A DNA stretch of 64,000 nucleotides from Caldifarciminota bacterium (GCA_026986775.1 JALSNX010000001.1:62001-126000); one strand, 5' to 3'; numbered from the stretch's first letter, positions 41,015 to 50,788 are shown. Numbers and translations are program-made. The notes: generated by a model from the sequence alone, not told the origin.

Positions 41015-42736
41015 ATGCTTTTTTCCACCACTGTTCTCATAATAATAGGTCTTTTGATTTACGTGTTTTTTTATCATACGTATGGAAAGGCCCTTGAAAG
41101 AGACGTTGTAAGAGCAGACGATTCAAATCCCACACCTGCCCACAGACTGTATGACGGTGTGGATTACGTTCCAGCGGTAAATAAATGGGTTTTATTCGGA
41201 CATCATTTCGCTTCAATTGCAGGAGCCGCTCCTATTGTTGGACCAGCAATAGCAATGGCATGGGGTTTTGTTCCTGCGCTTCTGTGGATATGGTTTGGTA
41301 ATGTGTTTGTGGGCGCTGTCCATGACTATCTTGCACTTTCTGCCTCAATGAGGCATGATGGCAAGTCCATTCAGTGGATTGCTGGAAAATTGATGTCGGA
41401 TAGAACAGGTAAAATCTTTGAGATTTTTATCCTGTTTTTACTCATCCTTGTTGTGGCTGCTTTTTCTGCTATTCTGGGGAACATTTTTCATAAACAGCCG
41501 GCTGTTCCCAGCGCTTCTCTGTTCTTTATAATTGATGCCCTGATAGTGGGAACAATGATTTACAGACTGAAAATTAATCTGTCCTTTTCCACAATTGTGG
41601 GACTTTTACTCCTTGCACTCTCTGTATTTTTAGGACTTAAATTTCCCATTAACCTGCCCTACAAAATCTGGCTTCTGTTTCTCCTTCTTTACATAGTTAT
41701 TGCTTCTGTCATGCCGGTGTGGATTCTGCTCCAGCCAAGAGACTACTTAAACGCCTATATTCTCTGGTTTGGCCTGTTTCTTGGCGGTATTGCACTTCTC
41801 TTTGTGGCAAGAAAGATGGTCCTTCCTGCATTCACCAGCTTCAGTGCACCTGTTATAAATGGTAAGCCATCACCCTTCTGGCCTCTTATTCCACTGATTA
41901 TTGCATGCGGGTCTTTGTCTGGCTTTCATTCCCTTGTGGGCTCTGGCACGACATCAAAGCAGATAGATAAAGAAACAGATGCCCTTCTAATAGGTTATGG
42001 TGGGATGTTTACCGAGGGTTTCCTTTCTACCATAGTGGTTGTCTCCATCGGAGCCTTTGGTGGGATGGTGCTTTTAAATGCGGGCTATAATATTTTCAGA
42101 GACGCCCACACCTTTTCTCTTAAATACCTGCCTGCAATAAAGGGTCTTGGAGGTCCTGTCGGTATTTTTGCAAAAACATATGCTGAGGCTGTTTCTCGCG
42201 TGTTCCATCTTTCAAAACACTTTATTGTAGTCTTTGCATCCTTATGGGTTTCAGCCTTTGCCCTCACAACCCTTGATACTACCAACAGAATAGCAAGATA
42301 CGTGGTGAGCGAGCTTGCGGAACCGCTTAAGAACAAAAAACACACCCTTTACTCTATTTTTTCCAACCGATGGGTGGCGTCGCTTATTCCTGCCACACTG
42401 GGTATATGGCTTGCCTGGGGAGGAGCATGGCAGGTTATATGGCCTGCATTTGGTGGTGCCAATCAGATGCTCGCTTCTATTGCTCTCCTGACAGCCACAC
42501 TATGGGTTTATAAAGAACTCAAGGTTGAGAGGAAATATACTTACTTCGTCCTAATTCCCGCACTGTTTTTATGGATTACAGTGACAATTGCCCTTCTATG
42601 GTATCTTATTGTGGCGATTCCGGGATTCTTCTCAAAGGGTATAGCCCAGGCCGTAATTCTAATTGTATTTGTGGCCGGGATGCTTATACTTAATTTTCTC
42701 CTTATATACGATTTTAAAAAGGCAATGAATGACTAA
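41015..42736 (+). CDS. cstA: CstA-family transporter (pyruvate/peptide)
   Basis: A 573-residue membrane protein with about 16 helices. Family marks are the N-terminal FGHHFASIAGAAPIVGPAIA block, FVGAVHDYLALSASMRHDGKSI, and LSGFHSLVGSGTTSKQI. CstA proteins import pyruvate or peptides during carbon starvation; the specificity here is unknown. The start at 41015 is set by GGAGG; a candidate promoter (TTCACC-17-TAAAAT) ends near 40990. Its end overlaps the next small gene by 8 bp. Confidence 0.9.
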   Translation: MLFSTTVLIIIGLLIYVFFYHTYGKALERDVVRADDSNPTPAHRLYDGVDYVPAVNKWVLFGHHFASIAGAAPIVGPAIAMAWGFVPALLWIWFGNVFVGAVHDYLALSASMRHDGKSIQWIAGKLMSDRTGKIFEIFILFLLILVVAAFSAILGNIFHKQPAVPSASLFFIIDALIVGTMIYRLKINLSFSTIVGLLLLALSVFLGLKFPINLPYKIWLLFLLLYIVIASVMPVWILLQPRDYLNAYILWFGLFLGGIALLFVARKMVLPAFTSFSAPVINGKPSPFWPLIPLIIACGSLSGFHSLVGSGTTSKQIDKETDALLIGYGGMFTEGFLSTIVVVSIGAFGGMVLLNAGYNIFRDAHTFSLKYLPAIKGLGGPVGIFAKTYAEAVSRVFHLSKHFIVVFASLWVSAFALTTLDTTNRIARYVVSELAEPLKNKKHTLYSIFSNRWVASLIPATLGIWLAWGGAWQVIWPAFGGANQMLASIALLTATLWVYKELKVERKYTYFVLIPALFLWITVTIALLWYLIVAIPGFFSKGIAQAVILIVFVAGMLILNFLLIYDFKKAMND

Positions 42737-42992
42737 ACCAAGATTTATTGATATTTTGCGTATTTTTTTCAAAGAGCGGGCCTATAGTATTTACGATTCA
42801 GAGACCCTTGAAAAAGAAAAACTCTTCTCCTTTCTTTTATATGGGTGGATGATTGGTTTTCCTCTGCCTGTTACTTTTCTTTCTCTTGACACCCTCCCCT
42901 ATGCAGAAAAGGAGTTAAAGAAACTCTTTCTTATCATAAGGGACATGGATGATGTATTTGGGAGCACACTGGGAAAGTTTGATATAGACTGA
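42729..42992 (+). CDS. hypothetical small protein between cstA and arsA-like gene
   Basis: An 87-residue protein, start overlapping the cstA stop by 8 bp and stop sharing a base with the next start. It has a possible amphipathic or membrane segment (SFLLYGWMIGFPLPVTFLSL) in the middle and charged ends. It occupies the place where YbdD-type partners of CstA are sometimes found but does not look like YbdD. The tight coupling suggests a partner of the ATPase downstream. Confidence 0.6.
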   Translation: MTKPRFIDILRIFFKERAYSIYDSETLEKEKLFSFLLYGWMIGFPLPVTFLSLDTLPYAEKELKKLFLIIRDMDDVFGSTLGKFDID

Positions 42993-43786
42993 TGAAGGTT
43001 TTTGTTGTTGGTAAGGGCGGAGTTGGAAAATCAACGGTCTGCGTGGCATTGGCCCTTATATTACAAAGTAAAGACACAATGCTTGTATCACTGGACCCTG
43101 CACATAATATAAGCGACATTGTTAAAAATCATGAGGTCATGCTTAACTTTGAAATCGTAGAGCCGGACTTTGAAAAGGAACTTTCAATCTACCTTAAAAA
43201 ACTCACAGATGAAATGAAGAGGGAATCTTTCAGATACCTCACTGTATTCAATCTTGAGAACCTTCTTGATGTTCTGAGGTACTCACCGGGAACAGAAGAG
43301 CATATGCTTCTTGAGAACATAAAAAGATACATTGACAGAAGACACGTGGTTTTTGATACACCTCCCACCGGCCTTTTTCTAAAGGTTCTTGGTCTTCTGG
43401 ACAGCAGTATTCTCTGGATGGAAAAACTCATGGAGTTGAGGCAGGACATACTGGAGAGAAAGGGTATTAAAGAAGACCCTATTCTCACAATCATAGAGAA
43501 AAGATTGAAAGAGTATGTGAAGCTGAAAAACACCCTCCAGAATGAGGCGATTTTCATCGGTGTAACCACTGAAGATAGACTATCTTTAAAGGAAACTGAG
43601 AGAATATTCGGTTTTTTGAGAAAAAAGGGCTACAGTGTTCCACTTCTTGTGGTAAATAGAGCGAAGGAAAAGAAGGTGTATCTTGAAGGTATAAAACATG
43701 TATTCATACCTGAATACCATGATAGAAATCCATTTGAAATATCCCGGAAGATACACAGTCTTCTAAAATTGGAGATTCAAGAATGA
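42992..43786 (+). CDS. ArsA/Get3-like ATPase
   Basis: A 264-residue single-domain ATPase. It has the deviant Walker A KGGVGKSTVCVAL (residues 8-20), switch I with SLDPAHNISDIV and switch II VFDTPPTGLFLKVL. Get3-type cysteines for zinc are absent, and no arsB or acr3 gene is nearby, so arsenite pumping is doubtful. A chaperone-like or membrane protein insertion role is an alternative. Confidence 0.82.
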   Translation: MKVFVVGKGGVGKSTVCVALALILQSKDTMLVSLDPAHNISDIVKNHEVMLNFEIVEPDFEKELSIYLKKLTDEMKRESFRYLTVFNLENLLDVLRYSPGTEEHMLLENIKRYIDRRHVVFDTPPTGLFLKVLGLLDSSILWMEKLMELRQDILERKGIKEDPILTIIEKRLKEYVKLKNTLQNEAIFIGVTTEDRLSLKETERIFGFLRKKGYSVPLLVVNRAKEKKVYLEGIKHVFIPEYHDRNPFEISRKIHSLLKLEIQE

Positions 43787-44652
43787 CGGAGTTTTTGATT
43801 TTCGTGATTTTAACAGTATTCAGCACGGAAAGTATAAACGTAAATGGGCTTCAAAGAAGATTTGGGCTTTATGTTCCACAGCAGGATACTGCTAAACTGC
43901 CTGTTGTTTTCGTTCTTCACGGTGGTGGAGGGTCAATAAGAAGCATAAGACGCATGGCAGGCTGGCAGTTTGAGGAACTTGCAGAGAAAATGAAGTTTAT
44001 TGTGGTGTATCCACAGGCATACAAAAGACACTGGAATGATGGTCGTGGCATTAAAAAATATGACTCACATAGACTAAATATATGTGATGTGTGTTTTATC
44101 AATGCCATAATAGATACCCTTGAAAAAAAGTACAATATTGACACATCGCGAATTTTTGCAGCAGGTATATCAAATGGCGGCATTATGGCAATGAGACTTG
44201 CATGTGACCCTTCATCAAGAATAAAGAAAATAGCGTCATTGGCCATGCTTCTTACTGATACCCTCACAAAAATATGCAGGATGCCACACCCACGAGGTGC
44301 CATGTTTTTCATAGGCACAGATGACCCGCTTGTACCGTGGCAGGGAGGGCATATACATTTCGGAAAACGAAAACTCGGCAGGGTGGTGTCTTATGACAGC
44401 ACAATAGCATTTTTTGCCAGTAACAATGGATGTAATGGAAGAAAGGAAGTAAAATTATCCCCTCTTGTGACCAAAATATTTTACACAGAATGCGAATCCG
44501 GTGAAAATACCGTGTTGTATGTCATCAAAGGGGGTGGTCACACATGGCCCGGTGCAAAGAGCCAGTTACCATCTTTTATAGTGGGTAAAACAATAAGGGG
44601 GTTGAGAGCAACGGATACCATTGTGAGGTTCTTTTTAAATGAAAAATATTAA
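43783..44652 (+). CDS. secreted polyhydroxybutyrate depolymerase/feruloyl esterase-like hydrolase
   Basis: A 289-residue alpha/beta hydrolase of the LpqC/PHB depolymerase type, with an export signal (about residues 1-17). It has the oxyanion FVLHGGGGS, the nucleophile elbow GISNGG, the acid in GTDDPLVPW and the His in GGGHTWPG. It probably cleaves short ester polymers or acetyl/feruloyl esters outside the cell. It overlaps its neighbours on both sides. Confidence 0.85.
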   Translation: MTEFLIFVILTVFSTESINVNGLQRRFGLYVPQQDTAKLPVVFVLHGGGGSIRSIRRMAGWQFEELAEKMKFIVVYPQAYKRHWNDGRGIKKYDSHRLNICDVCFINAIIDTLEKKYNIDTSRIFAAGISNGGIMAMRLACDPSSRIKKIASLAMLLTDTLTKICRMPHPRGAMFFIGTDDPLVPWQGGHIHFGKRKLGRVVSYDSTIAFFASNNGCNGRKEVKLSPLVTKIFYTECESGENTVLYVIKGGGHTWPGAKSQLPSFIVGKTIRGLRATDTIVRFFLNEKY

Positions 44653-45331
44653 AGCTATATCATTTGACGGCGACGGAACTTTATGGGATTTTGAAAGCGC
44701 AATGAGAGGCGCCCTTTTAGAGGTGGTTTTATTACTGAAAACATGGTTCCCCGATAAGGCCAGCATCATCAGTGTAGAAACGCTGATAGAGATACGCAAT
44801 GAAATAGCAGAAAGATCAAAAGGCAGATTTTTAGACCTCGTTAAGATAAGAGAGGAATCCTTCAAAGAAATTTTGAAGATGCTTGGAGAATATTCAAACG
44901 AACACTTTGAGAAAATCAAAAAGACCTACTTTGATGCAAGATTCAGACTTGTAAAAATTTACAGTGATACGGTGCCTGTCATTAAAGTCCTTAAACGAAA
45001 ATACATCGTGGGTGTTATGAGCAACGGCAACACCTATCCTGAAAAAATAGGACTTGATGGTCTGTTTGATTTCACGCTGTATGCAGATGATATAGGGATA
45101 TCCAAGCCTGATAAGGGTATATTCCTTAAACTTTTAAAGGACCTCGGGCTTCGTCCTGAAGAACTGCTTCATGTTGGTGATTCTCTGGAAAACGATATTT
45201 TTCCTGCTCTTGAACTTGGTATAAATGCTGTTTTAATAACAAGAGAAGATAACAAATCTGCCTCTATTCCTGAACACATAGTCGTTATAAAGAGTCTTCT
45301 GGAACTCAACTATATATTAAACACTTTTTAG
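44639..45331 (+). CDS. HAD-family hydrolase
   Basis: A 230-residue HAD phosphatase of the cap-I type. The four motifs are visible: ISFDGDGTLWD (nucleophile Asp), VGVMSNGNTYP, the Lys in GISKPDKGIF and HVGDSLENDIFPA. Likely a phosphoglycolate- or nucleotide-phosphatase-like enzyme; the substrate cannot be read. It overlaps the esterase gene by 14 bp. Confidence 0.88.
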   Translation: MKNIKAISFDGDGTLWDFESAMRGALLEVVLLLKTWFPDKASIISVETLIEIRNEIAERSKGRFLDLVKIREESFKEILKMLGEYSNEHFEKIKKTYFDARFRLVKIYSDTVPVIKVLKRKYIVGVMSNGNTYPEKIGLDGLFDFTLYADDIGISKPDKGIFLKLLKDLGLRPEELLHVGDSLENDIFPALELGINAVLITREDNKSASIPEHIVVIKSLLELNYILNTF

Positions 45332-45403
45332 TTTTGCATATAAACATCCTCTGGTATATCCGCATATTCTGATTAATAATAATAACAACCACAGGAGGTA
45401 AAA

Positions 45404-46228
45404 ATGAGACGTAATACCCTGCTTGTAATCCTGTTTGCAGTACTCACTGTAACCTCATGCGCAAAAAAAGAGACCCTAAGGGTCAGAGGACCCTTTGTGC
45501 TTAAACTCGGTTACATAAAAGGAAAACACTACCTCTACGAATCCAGTATGAGAAACCAGAGCACAATGGATATGGGAGGGATGAGTCACACGGTGAACGT
45601 TGTAAATGATGTTAAGTACGAACTGATACCCGAGGATATAAAAGGTGACACCATGGATATTACTGTGACAATAAAAGACGTTAATATTTCTATTCAAACA
45701 CCAGCCGGGAATAAAAATCTGCCAGAAGGCAATGTGCTTGTGGGAAAGAGCATAAAATTTACCGTGCTTAAAAATGGCAATGTTATAAAAAGGGACACGC
45801 TTGCAATAGGTGATGAGAAACTCAAAACTGTTTTGGAAAATATGAGTAAACTATTTGACTTCGTTCCAGATGTTCCTGTGTCTTTAGGCAGCACATGGAA
45901 GGACTCAACCATGGAAGGAGTGGCATCATTTAAACTCTCTGACATTAAAATAAATGGTAATGATACAGTTGCCATTATAACCTTCAAGGCCACCTTCAAT
46001 AAAAATACGTCATCTCAAAATAATGGAATGAGTGTTAAAACGACCATAAAGGGAACAGGTGAAGGAAAAATCCATTTTTCCATAAACAGAGGAATAATAC
46101 TGAAAAGTGACATGAGTGCAGGGCTTGAAGGCACAGCCCACATGGAAGGAGGCATGGCAGGAGAGGGTATGGACATGCCCATGTATATAGACCAGACCAT
46201 TGAATCAAAATTAACGAAGGAGTATTGA
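45404..46228 (+). CDS. DUF6263 lipoprotein
   Basis: A 274-residue lipoprotein with lipobox TVTSC at residues 15-19. The mature body (LKLGYIKGKHYLYESSMRN, DVKYELIPEDIKGDTMDITVTI, and SLGSTWKDS) matches the DUF6263 family of surface or periplasmic lipoproteins of unknown role. Met-rich stretches occur near the end (MEGGMAGEGMDMPMY). GGAGG precedes the ATG. The next lipoprotein gene starts right after its stop. Confidence 0.75.
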   Translation: MRRNTLLVILFAVLTVTSCAKKETLRVRGPFVLKLGYIKGKHYLYESSMRNQSTMDMGGMSHTVNVVNDVKYELIPEDIKGDTMDITVTIKDVNISIQTPAGNKNLPEGNVLVGKSIKFTVLKNGNVIKRDTLAIGDEKLKTVLENMSKLFDFVPDVPVSLGSTWKDSTMEGVASFKLSDIKINGNDTVAIITFKATFNKNTSSQNNGMSVKTTIKGTGEGKIHFSINRGIILKSDMSAGLEGTAHMEGGMAGEGMDMPMYIDQTIESKLTKEY

Positions 46229-46229
46229 G

Positions 46230-48101
46230 ATGAGAAGGCTAATAGGGATAATACTGGCACTTGTTTTTACAGGCTGTGCAACATCCAGAAAGGCTCTTTT
46301 GAAAGCACTTTCAGTTAAAGAACCGCAATCCGCCAATGCGATCGTGATATTTGACTCCACCTTCGTCAACGTAAAGAAAACAGGTTCCTATGTTAAAAGA
46401 CACCATGTCCTTGTGAAAATTCTAACCATGAAGGGCAAGGCTGATTACGCATCTCCATCTTTTACCTATACAACAAAATACGGAAAGGTGGTGGTCAAAA
46501 AGGCACGTGTAATTAAAAAGAATGGTAAAATCGTAAAGGTAAAAAAAGACAATATTAAAGATGTAAAGGTGCCAGCGTTTGACAAATTCTTTCTGCCCAA
46601 TGTTAGAATGGTAAAAATTGTCTTTCCCGATGTTGAAAAAGGTGATGCAGTGGAATACGTGGTTGAAGAGATTATCTCAAATCCTCCAATGGAAGGTGAA
46701 TTTGATGATATGGTAATATTTGAGAGCACTGAACCCGTTTTATCCCAGTATTATGAGATAGCATTACCCCAGAGACTGTATTACAGGATTTATAACGATA
46801 AGGATGGGATTATAAAGTTCAGACATGAGGGTGAAAAATACGTATGGTATGTAAATGATATAGAGCCCCTGATAAGAGAACCACTTATGCCACCTCTTCC
46901 TGATGTTGCTAAAAAGGTGTTGCTCTCAACAGTAAAATCATGGAAAACATGGTCCAGATGGTACTGGAATCTGACTAAAGATAAATTTGCCCTGAACGAC
47001 ACCATTACCTCTCTTATGGACAGCCTGTTAAAAGATAAACCCACCCGACTTGATTCCATAAAATCCCTTTTCTATTATGTTTCCAATAATATAAGATACG
47101 TTGCCACAACAATGAACGGAAAGAAGGCAGGATACGAACCCTTCCCGGCAACAAAAACATTCAGACAGAAGTATGGTGTTTGCAGGGATAAAGCGGCACT
47201 TTTAGTTGCGATGTTAAGACATATTGGTGTAGATGCCTATCCCGTACTAACCAATCCCATGATAAAGGTAGAAAAAGAAATCAAAACCGACCAGTTTAAT
47301 CACGCCATTGTGGCGATAAAGGACAAAAAAGGCTATATTTACCTTGACCCAACAGCAGAGGACATTCCCGTATTTCTGCCCTTCTATGAACAGGGTAAAG
47401 GGGTTTTAGTGTGTACACCAGAGGGTGAAGACCTCTCCTATACCCCCATTCTTCCCCCTGACTCAAACTCTGCATATTCCACGCAGGAGATCTATGTATT
47501 AGAAGATGGCAATATGAAGGGGAAAAGCGTAATCAAAGGTAGTATAGTTGACCAGCAATTTAGAATGATGGTGAAAAAGATACCACCTGAGCGACTCAAA
47601 TCCATCTTTTCCATGTCACTTCAGGCACTTGGAAATGAAGCATCTTTAGATACAATCTACTACACTGACCCTGATGATTTCAATACCCCATTTTCCATTA
47701 CCATGGAATACAGCGTGAAAGGCTTCGCTATAAAAAAAGACAAAAAACTGGCTTTCTCCCTGAATAGTGAACAGAGTAACATGTTTGGAGGCAATCCATT
47801 TTCTCTGAAGAAGAGAAATTATCCACTTTACCTTTTTGTACCCACCTCAACCAGAAGTAAATTGGTCATACATATACCTGAAGGCTATAACATCAAGAGC
47901 ATGCCTAATTCAGTGAATCTTGAGAACAATTACGTGGCATTCGGTATAAATACAAAGAGCAAGGTAGATTCTATTGTTCTTTCCTATAATGTAACCTACA
48001 AAAAATGTCTCATTCCACCAGAGGATTATCCGCAAACCAAAACCCTGTACGATAGATGGGTTAAAAATATTAAAACAAGGTTTATTCTGGAAAAACAGTA
48101 G
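46230..48101 (+). CDS. DUF3857 transglutaminase-domain lipoprotein (intact triad)
   Basis: A 623-residue lipoprotein (lipobox VFTGC). Residues 45-260 are a DUF3857 beta domain. Residues 290-400 are a transglutaminase-like papain fold with C318 (YGVCRDKA), H358 (FNHAIV) and D373 (IYLDPTAED). The rest is DUF3858-like beta structure. Such proteins occur widely in Bacteroidota and relatives; substrates are unknown, and crosslinking or peptide cleavage at the cell surface is likely. It is the first of a tandem pair. Confidence 0.85.
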   Translation: MRRLIGIILALVFTGCATSRKALLKALSVKEPQSANAIVIFDSTFVNVKKTGSYVKRHHVLVKILTMKGKADYASPSFTYTTKYGKVVVKKARVIKKNGKIVKVKKDNIKDVKVPAFDKFFLPNVRMVKIVFPDVEKGDAVEYVVEEIISNPPMEGEFDDMVIFESTEPVLSQYYEIALPQRLYYRIYNDKDGIIKFRHEGEKYVWYVNDIEPLIREPLMPPLPDVAKKVLLSTVKSWKTWSRWYWNLTKDKFALNDTITSLMDSLLKDKPTRLDSIKSLFYYVSNNIRYVATTMNGKKAGYEPFPATKTFRQKYGVCRDKAALLVAMLRHIGVDAYPVLTNPMIKVEKEIKTDQFNHAIVAIKDKKGYIYLDPTAEDIPVFLPFYEQGKGVLVCTPEGEDLSYTPILPPDSNSAYSTQEIYVLEDGNMKGKSVIKGSIVDQQFRMMVKKIPPERLKSIFSMSLQALGNEASLDTIYYTDPDDFNTPFSITMEYSVKGFAIKKDKKLAFSLNSEQSNMFGGNPFSLKKRNYPLYLFVPTSTRSKLVIHIPEGYNIKSMPNSVNLENNYVAFGINTKSKVDSIVLSYNVTYKKCLIPPEDYPQTKTLYDRWVKNIKTRFILEKQ

Positions 48102-48114
48102 AAGGAGGTTTCCA

Positions 48115-49965
48115 ATGTTTGGCATTGTATTACTCATTTTCACCCTTAATCTCAGTAATGCCGACTGCCTTATAGAAAAAGACAGTACTGTTATAACGCA
48201 GACCCAAAAAGGCAACGTTGAGACTTACAGGTTTCTCAAAATCAAAATACTCACCGAAAGAGGACGTGATTTTTGCGGCGATATTAAAATAAGATACGAC
48301 AGAAAAGCCTCCAGATTCAAAATTTTAAAGGCATACACGCTTCTTCCTGATGGGAAAAAGGTTAAGGTGGAGAAAGACGCCATTATGGATGTGGGAGCAC
48401 CTGAAACTGCAATAGCCCCCCAGTACACTACAAGGATAATAAAGGCTGTATCCTTTCCTGCACTCAAGGAAAATGCGGAAATTGTCTATGAATACGTCAT
48501 AAAATCCAGAAAACCATCCAAAGAACCGCTCTTTGGCACATCCCTTTTCCGTGCACGAAACCCCATAGCAAAAAAGATACTTATACTTAACATTCCAGAA
48601 AGTAGAAACCTGAAATATAGAAAGGTCAACAGTGGAAATATCACCATTAAAATTGATACCACAAAACCGTACTTACGATATATTTTTGAGTCTGAAAATG
48701 TTGAAAAACTTCCAGATGAGGAATTTACACCACCCCTTATGGACATAGTTCCACGGATAGATTATACAGAATTCAATGATGAAAGTGAGATGGCAGAATG
48801 GCTTTTTGAAAAGTTTAAGGACAAAATAGAAACAGGTAAAAAGATTGAGGAACTCGCAAAAACGCTGAAGGGAGAAGATGAAATAAGTACATTCTACAGA
48901 GTTATGGAATATGTACAGGAAAAAATCCAGAGCATCAATCTTTATCTCTGGGATGCGGGTTTTGTTCCTCACTCTGCCACATGGGTTCTAAAACACAGAT
49001 ACGGTGATGTAAGGGATAAAGCTGTACTTGCACTCTCTCTTTTAAAGACACTTGGAATAAAGGCAGAACCACTGATAGTGGAGGTACAGGGTGTACAGTA
49101 CAGTGCCACTGTGGGACTTTCTTCGGTCCTTTCTGAAAAATCTTTGGAACTTCCTGTACCCTCACTTTATAAAACCATGATAATAAGAGCCATCCTGAAA
49201 GATACCGTTCTTTACGCACCTTTAATGGAAAAATACTCTGACATCACCTTTATTCCAGCAGATATACAGGGTAAAAGAGCATTTTCCTTCTGGGAAGGAA
49301 ACGGCAGCTACCTGCTTATCCCTGTACTTTCACCCCAATCAAGTGAACTTTACGCTTACCTTAAAGGTAACATTGGAGACGACGGAAGTTTCACAGGTTC
49401 ATGGCAAATTGAGGGAACCGGTATGTATTCGGGCAGATTGAGAAGCCGATTTAGATTTAAAAAGGATAAAGAGATTAAAGTGATGCTGGAAAATCTCATA
49501 AAGGTCTTCGGGCAGACGGCAAAACTGGATTCTTATAGATTAAGCAATATGGATTCAAGATGGGAATCACCATCACTTTTGATCTTTATATCGTCAAAGG
49601 ACTTTGCAAATATTAATGGCAATCTTGAGTTCACAATACCCATTCTACCTTTCAGCACACGTTATGCAACCCGAAGTAAAAGGGAATTGCCTTTATACAT
49701 AGGTGCACCGAGGAAGGTTATCTATAGTTCGGAAATTTCCGTTCCTGTGGATTTTTCTCCATTTATATTGCCTGACAGCGTCAAAAGAGATAACAAATAC
49801 AATACTCTCATAAGCAGGATAACGTACAAAAATCATAGAGTAAAATTCAATTCTGAATACACCACAAACAAAATTCAGATACCGGTAAATGATTATGCAA
49901 AGTTCAGAGAGGTTGAGGGGCTGTTTTTCTCAAAAAACGAAAGAAGTGTAATTTTAAGTAAATAA
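48115..49965 (+). CDS. DUF3857 transglutaminase-like protein with lost active site
   Basis: A 616-residue exported paralog of the preceding protein (signal to about LSNA; no lipobox). The domain order is the same, but the active-site region reads RYGDVRDKAVLALSLLKTLG: Val299 stands where the catalytic Cys is, and no His or Asp occurs at the equivalent positions (VQYSATVG and YAPLMEKY). It is therefore a pseudoenzyme, perhaps a partner of the active copy. Two small membrane protein genes follow. Confidence 0.8.
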   Translation: MFGIVLLIFTLNLSNADCLIEKDSTVITQTQKGNVETYRFLKIKILTERGRDFCGDIKIRYDRKASRFKILKAYTLLPDGKKVKVEKDAIMDVGAPETAIAPQYTTRIIKAVSFPALKENAEIVYEYVIKSRKPSKEPLFGTSLFRARNPIAKKILILNIPESRNLKYRKVNSGNITIKIDTTKPYLRYIFESENVEKLPDEEFTPPLMDIVPRIDYTEFNDESEMAEWLFEKFKDKIETGKKIEELAKTLKGEDEISTFYRVMEYVQEKIQSINLYLWDAGFVPHSATWVLKHRYGDVRDKAVLALSLLKTLGIKAEPLIVEVQGVQYSATVGLSSVLSEKSLELPVPSLYKTMIIRAILKDTVLYAPLMEKYSDITFIPADIQGKRAFSFWEGNGSYLLIPVLSPQSSELYAYLKGNIGDDGSFTGSWQIEGTGMYSGRLRSRFRFKKDKEIKVMLENLIKVFGQTAKLDSYRLSNMDSRWESPSLLIFISSKDFANINGNLEFTIPILPFSTRYATRSKRELPLYIGAPRKVIYSSEISVPVDFSPFILPDSVKRDNKYNTLISRITYKNHRVKFNSEYTTNKIQIPVNDYAKFREVEGLFFSKNERSVILSK

Positions 49966-49983
49966 ATCAGAAGGAGGTCTATC

Positions 49984-50313
49984 ATGTACGATGATAGCCC
50001 TTTTGAAAAGGAACGCCAGAAAATTAAAACATGGTGGATAGTATTTGTATTTGGATTTCTTGTCTTCGCCTTCTTTGCCCAGAGCCTCTACTGGCGATCG
50101 GTATCCTACACAGGCCGTGTAGTGAAAAAATATGTCCGGGTCAGCAGAAGTAGAAGGAGTCACTCAAGGACGTATATACTGAGAATAGAAACTAACAAAG
50201 GAAAAATTTATGAGCAATCTGTCCCATCTTATATTTATTCACGCATAAATGTGGGTGACTGGGTAAAAAAGAAAAGAGGGGAACTGTATCCCAAAGTGGT
50301 GCTAAGCCCATAA
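49984..50313 (+). CDS. small single-TM protein with DUF3592-like domain (copy 1)
   Basis: A 109-residue protein with a TM at about residues 21-38 and then a beta-rich extracytoplasmic domain: YTGRVVKKYVRVSR, TYILRIETNKGKIYEQSV, INVGDWVKKKRGELYPKVV. The VGDxVxKKxGELYP ending is repeated in the next gene. It has an AGGAGG ribosome site. The role is unknown; the fold resembles DUF3592. Confidence 0.6.
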   Translation: MYDDSPFEKERQKIKTWWIVFVFGFLVFAFFAQSLYWRSVSYTGRVVKKYVRVSRSRRSHSRTYILRIETNKGKIYEQSVPSYIYSRINVGDWVKKKRGELYPKVVLSP

Positions 50314-50357
50314 AGGGGGAATTATGTGAGTTAGAAAAAATCATATCCACTGGAGGC

Positions 50358-50672
50358 ATTATATCTATACTGCTTGCCATAGGCGTATTCCTTTTTCGGC
50401 AAAATCATCTTAAAAAACTTGAGTACACAGGGAGGGTAGTGGATAAATACGTAAAACACGATACAAGATACAGCATTAAGCGATATTACTCAAAAAGGCA
50501 AATAACAGAATATTTCATGATAGTAAAGACTAAAGATGGGTCTGAGATTAAACATCCGGTATCATTCGCAGTTTTCAGAGAAATACATGTGGGAGATAGT
50601 GTTCTTAAGAGAAAAGGAGAATTATACCCTGAAAAAGTCTCCACATCCGATTACTACGAATATGAAGAATAA
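50358..50672 (+). CDS. small single-TM protein, paralog (copy 2) without a clear start codon
   Basis: The frame codes for a TM (ISILLAIGVFLF) followed by YTGRVVDKYVKHDTRY and HVGDSVLKRKGELYPEKV, matching copy 1 domain for domain. The only standard in-frame start is GTG at 50439, which would remove the TM and the first strand. The reading frame continues upstream to about 50320 with no ATG, GTG or TTG; an ATT at 50358 and ATA at 50367 lie near a GGAGG. Either a rare start is used or a base change broke the N-terminus. Confidence 0.5.
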   Translation: MISILLAIGVFLFRQNHLKKLEYTGRVVDKYVKHDTRYSIKRYYSKRQITEYFMIVKTKDGSEIKHPVSFAVFREIHVGDSVLKRKGELYPEKVSTSDYYEYEE

Positions 50673-50788
50673 TAAAAACTTGCTCAGCTCAGGTATTTCA
50701 TGTGAATTCAACTTAATATTGCTTATTTAAACATCTCTTCCAATTTCTCAGATGTTGGTTTAAAATACTCTCATAAGGAGGGTGTGTT

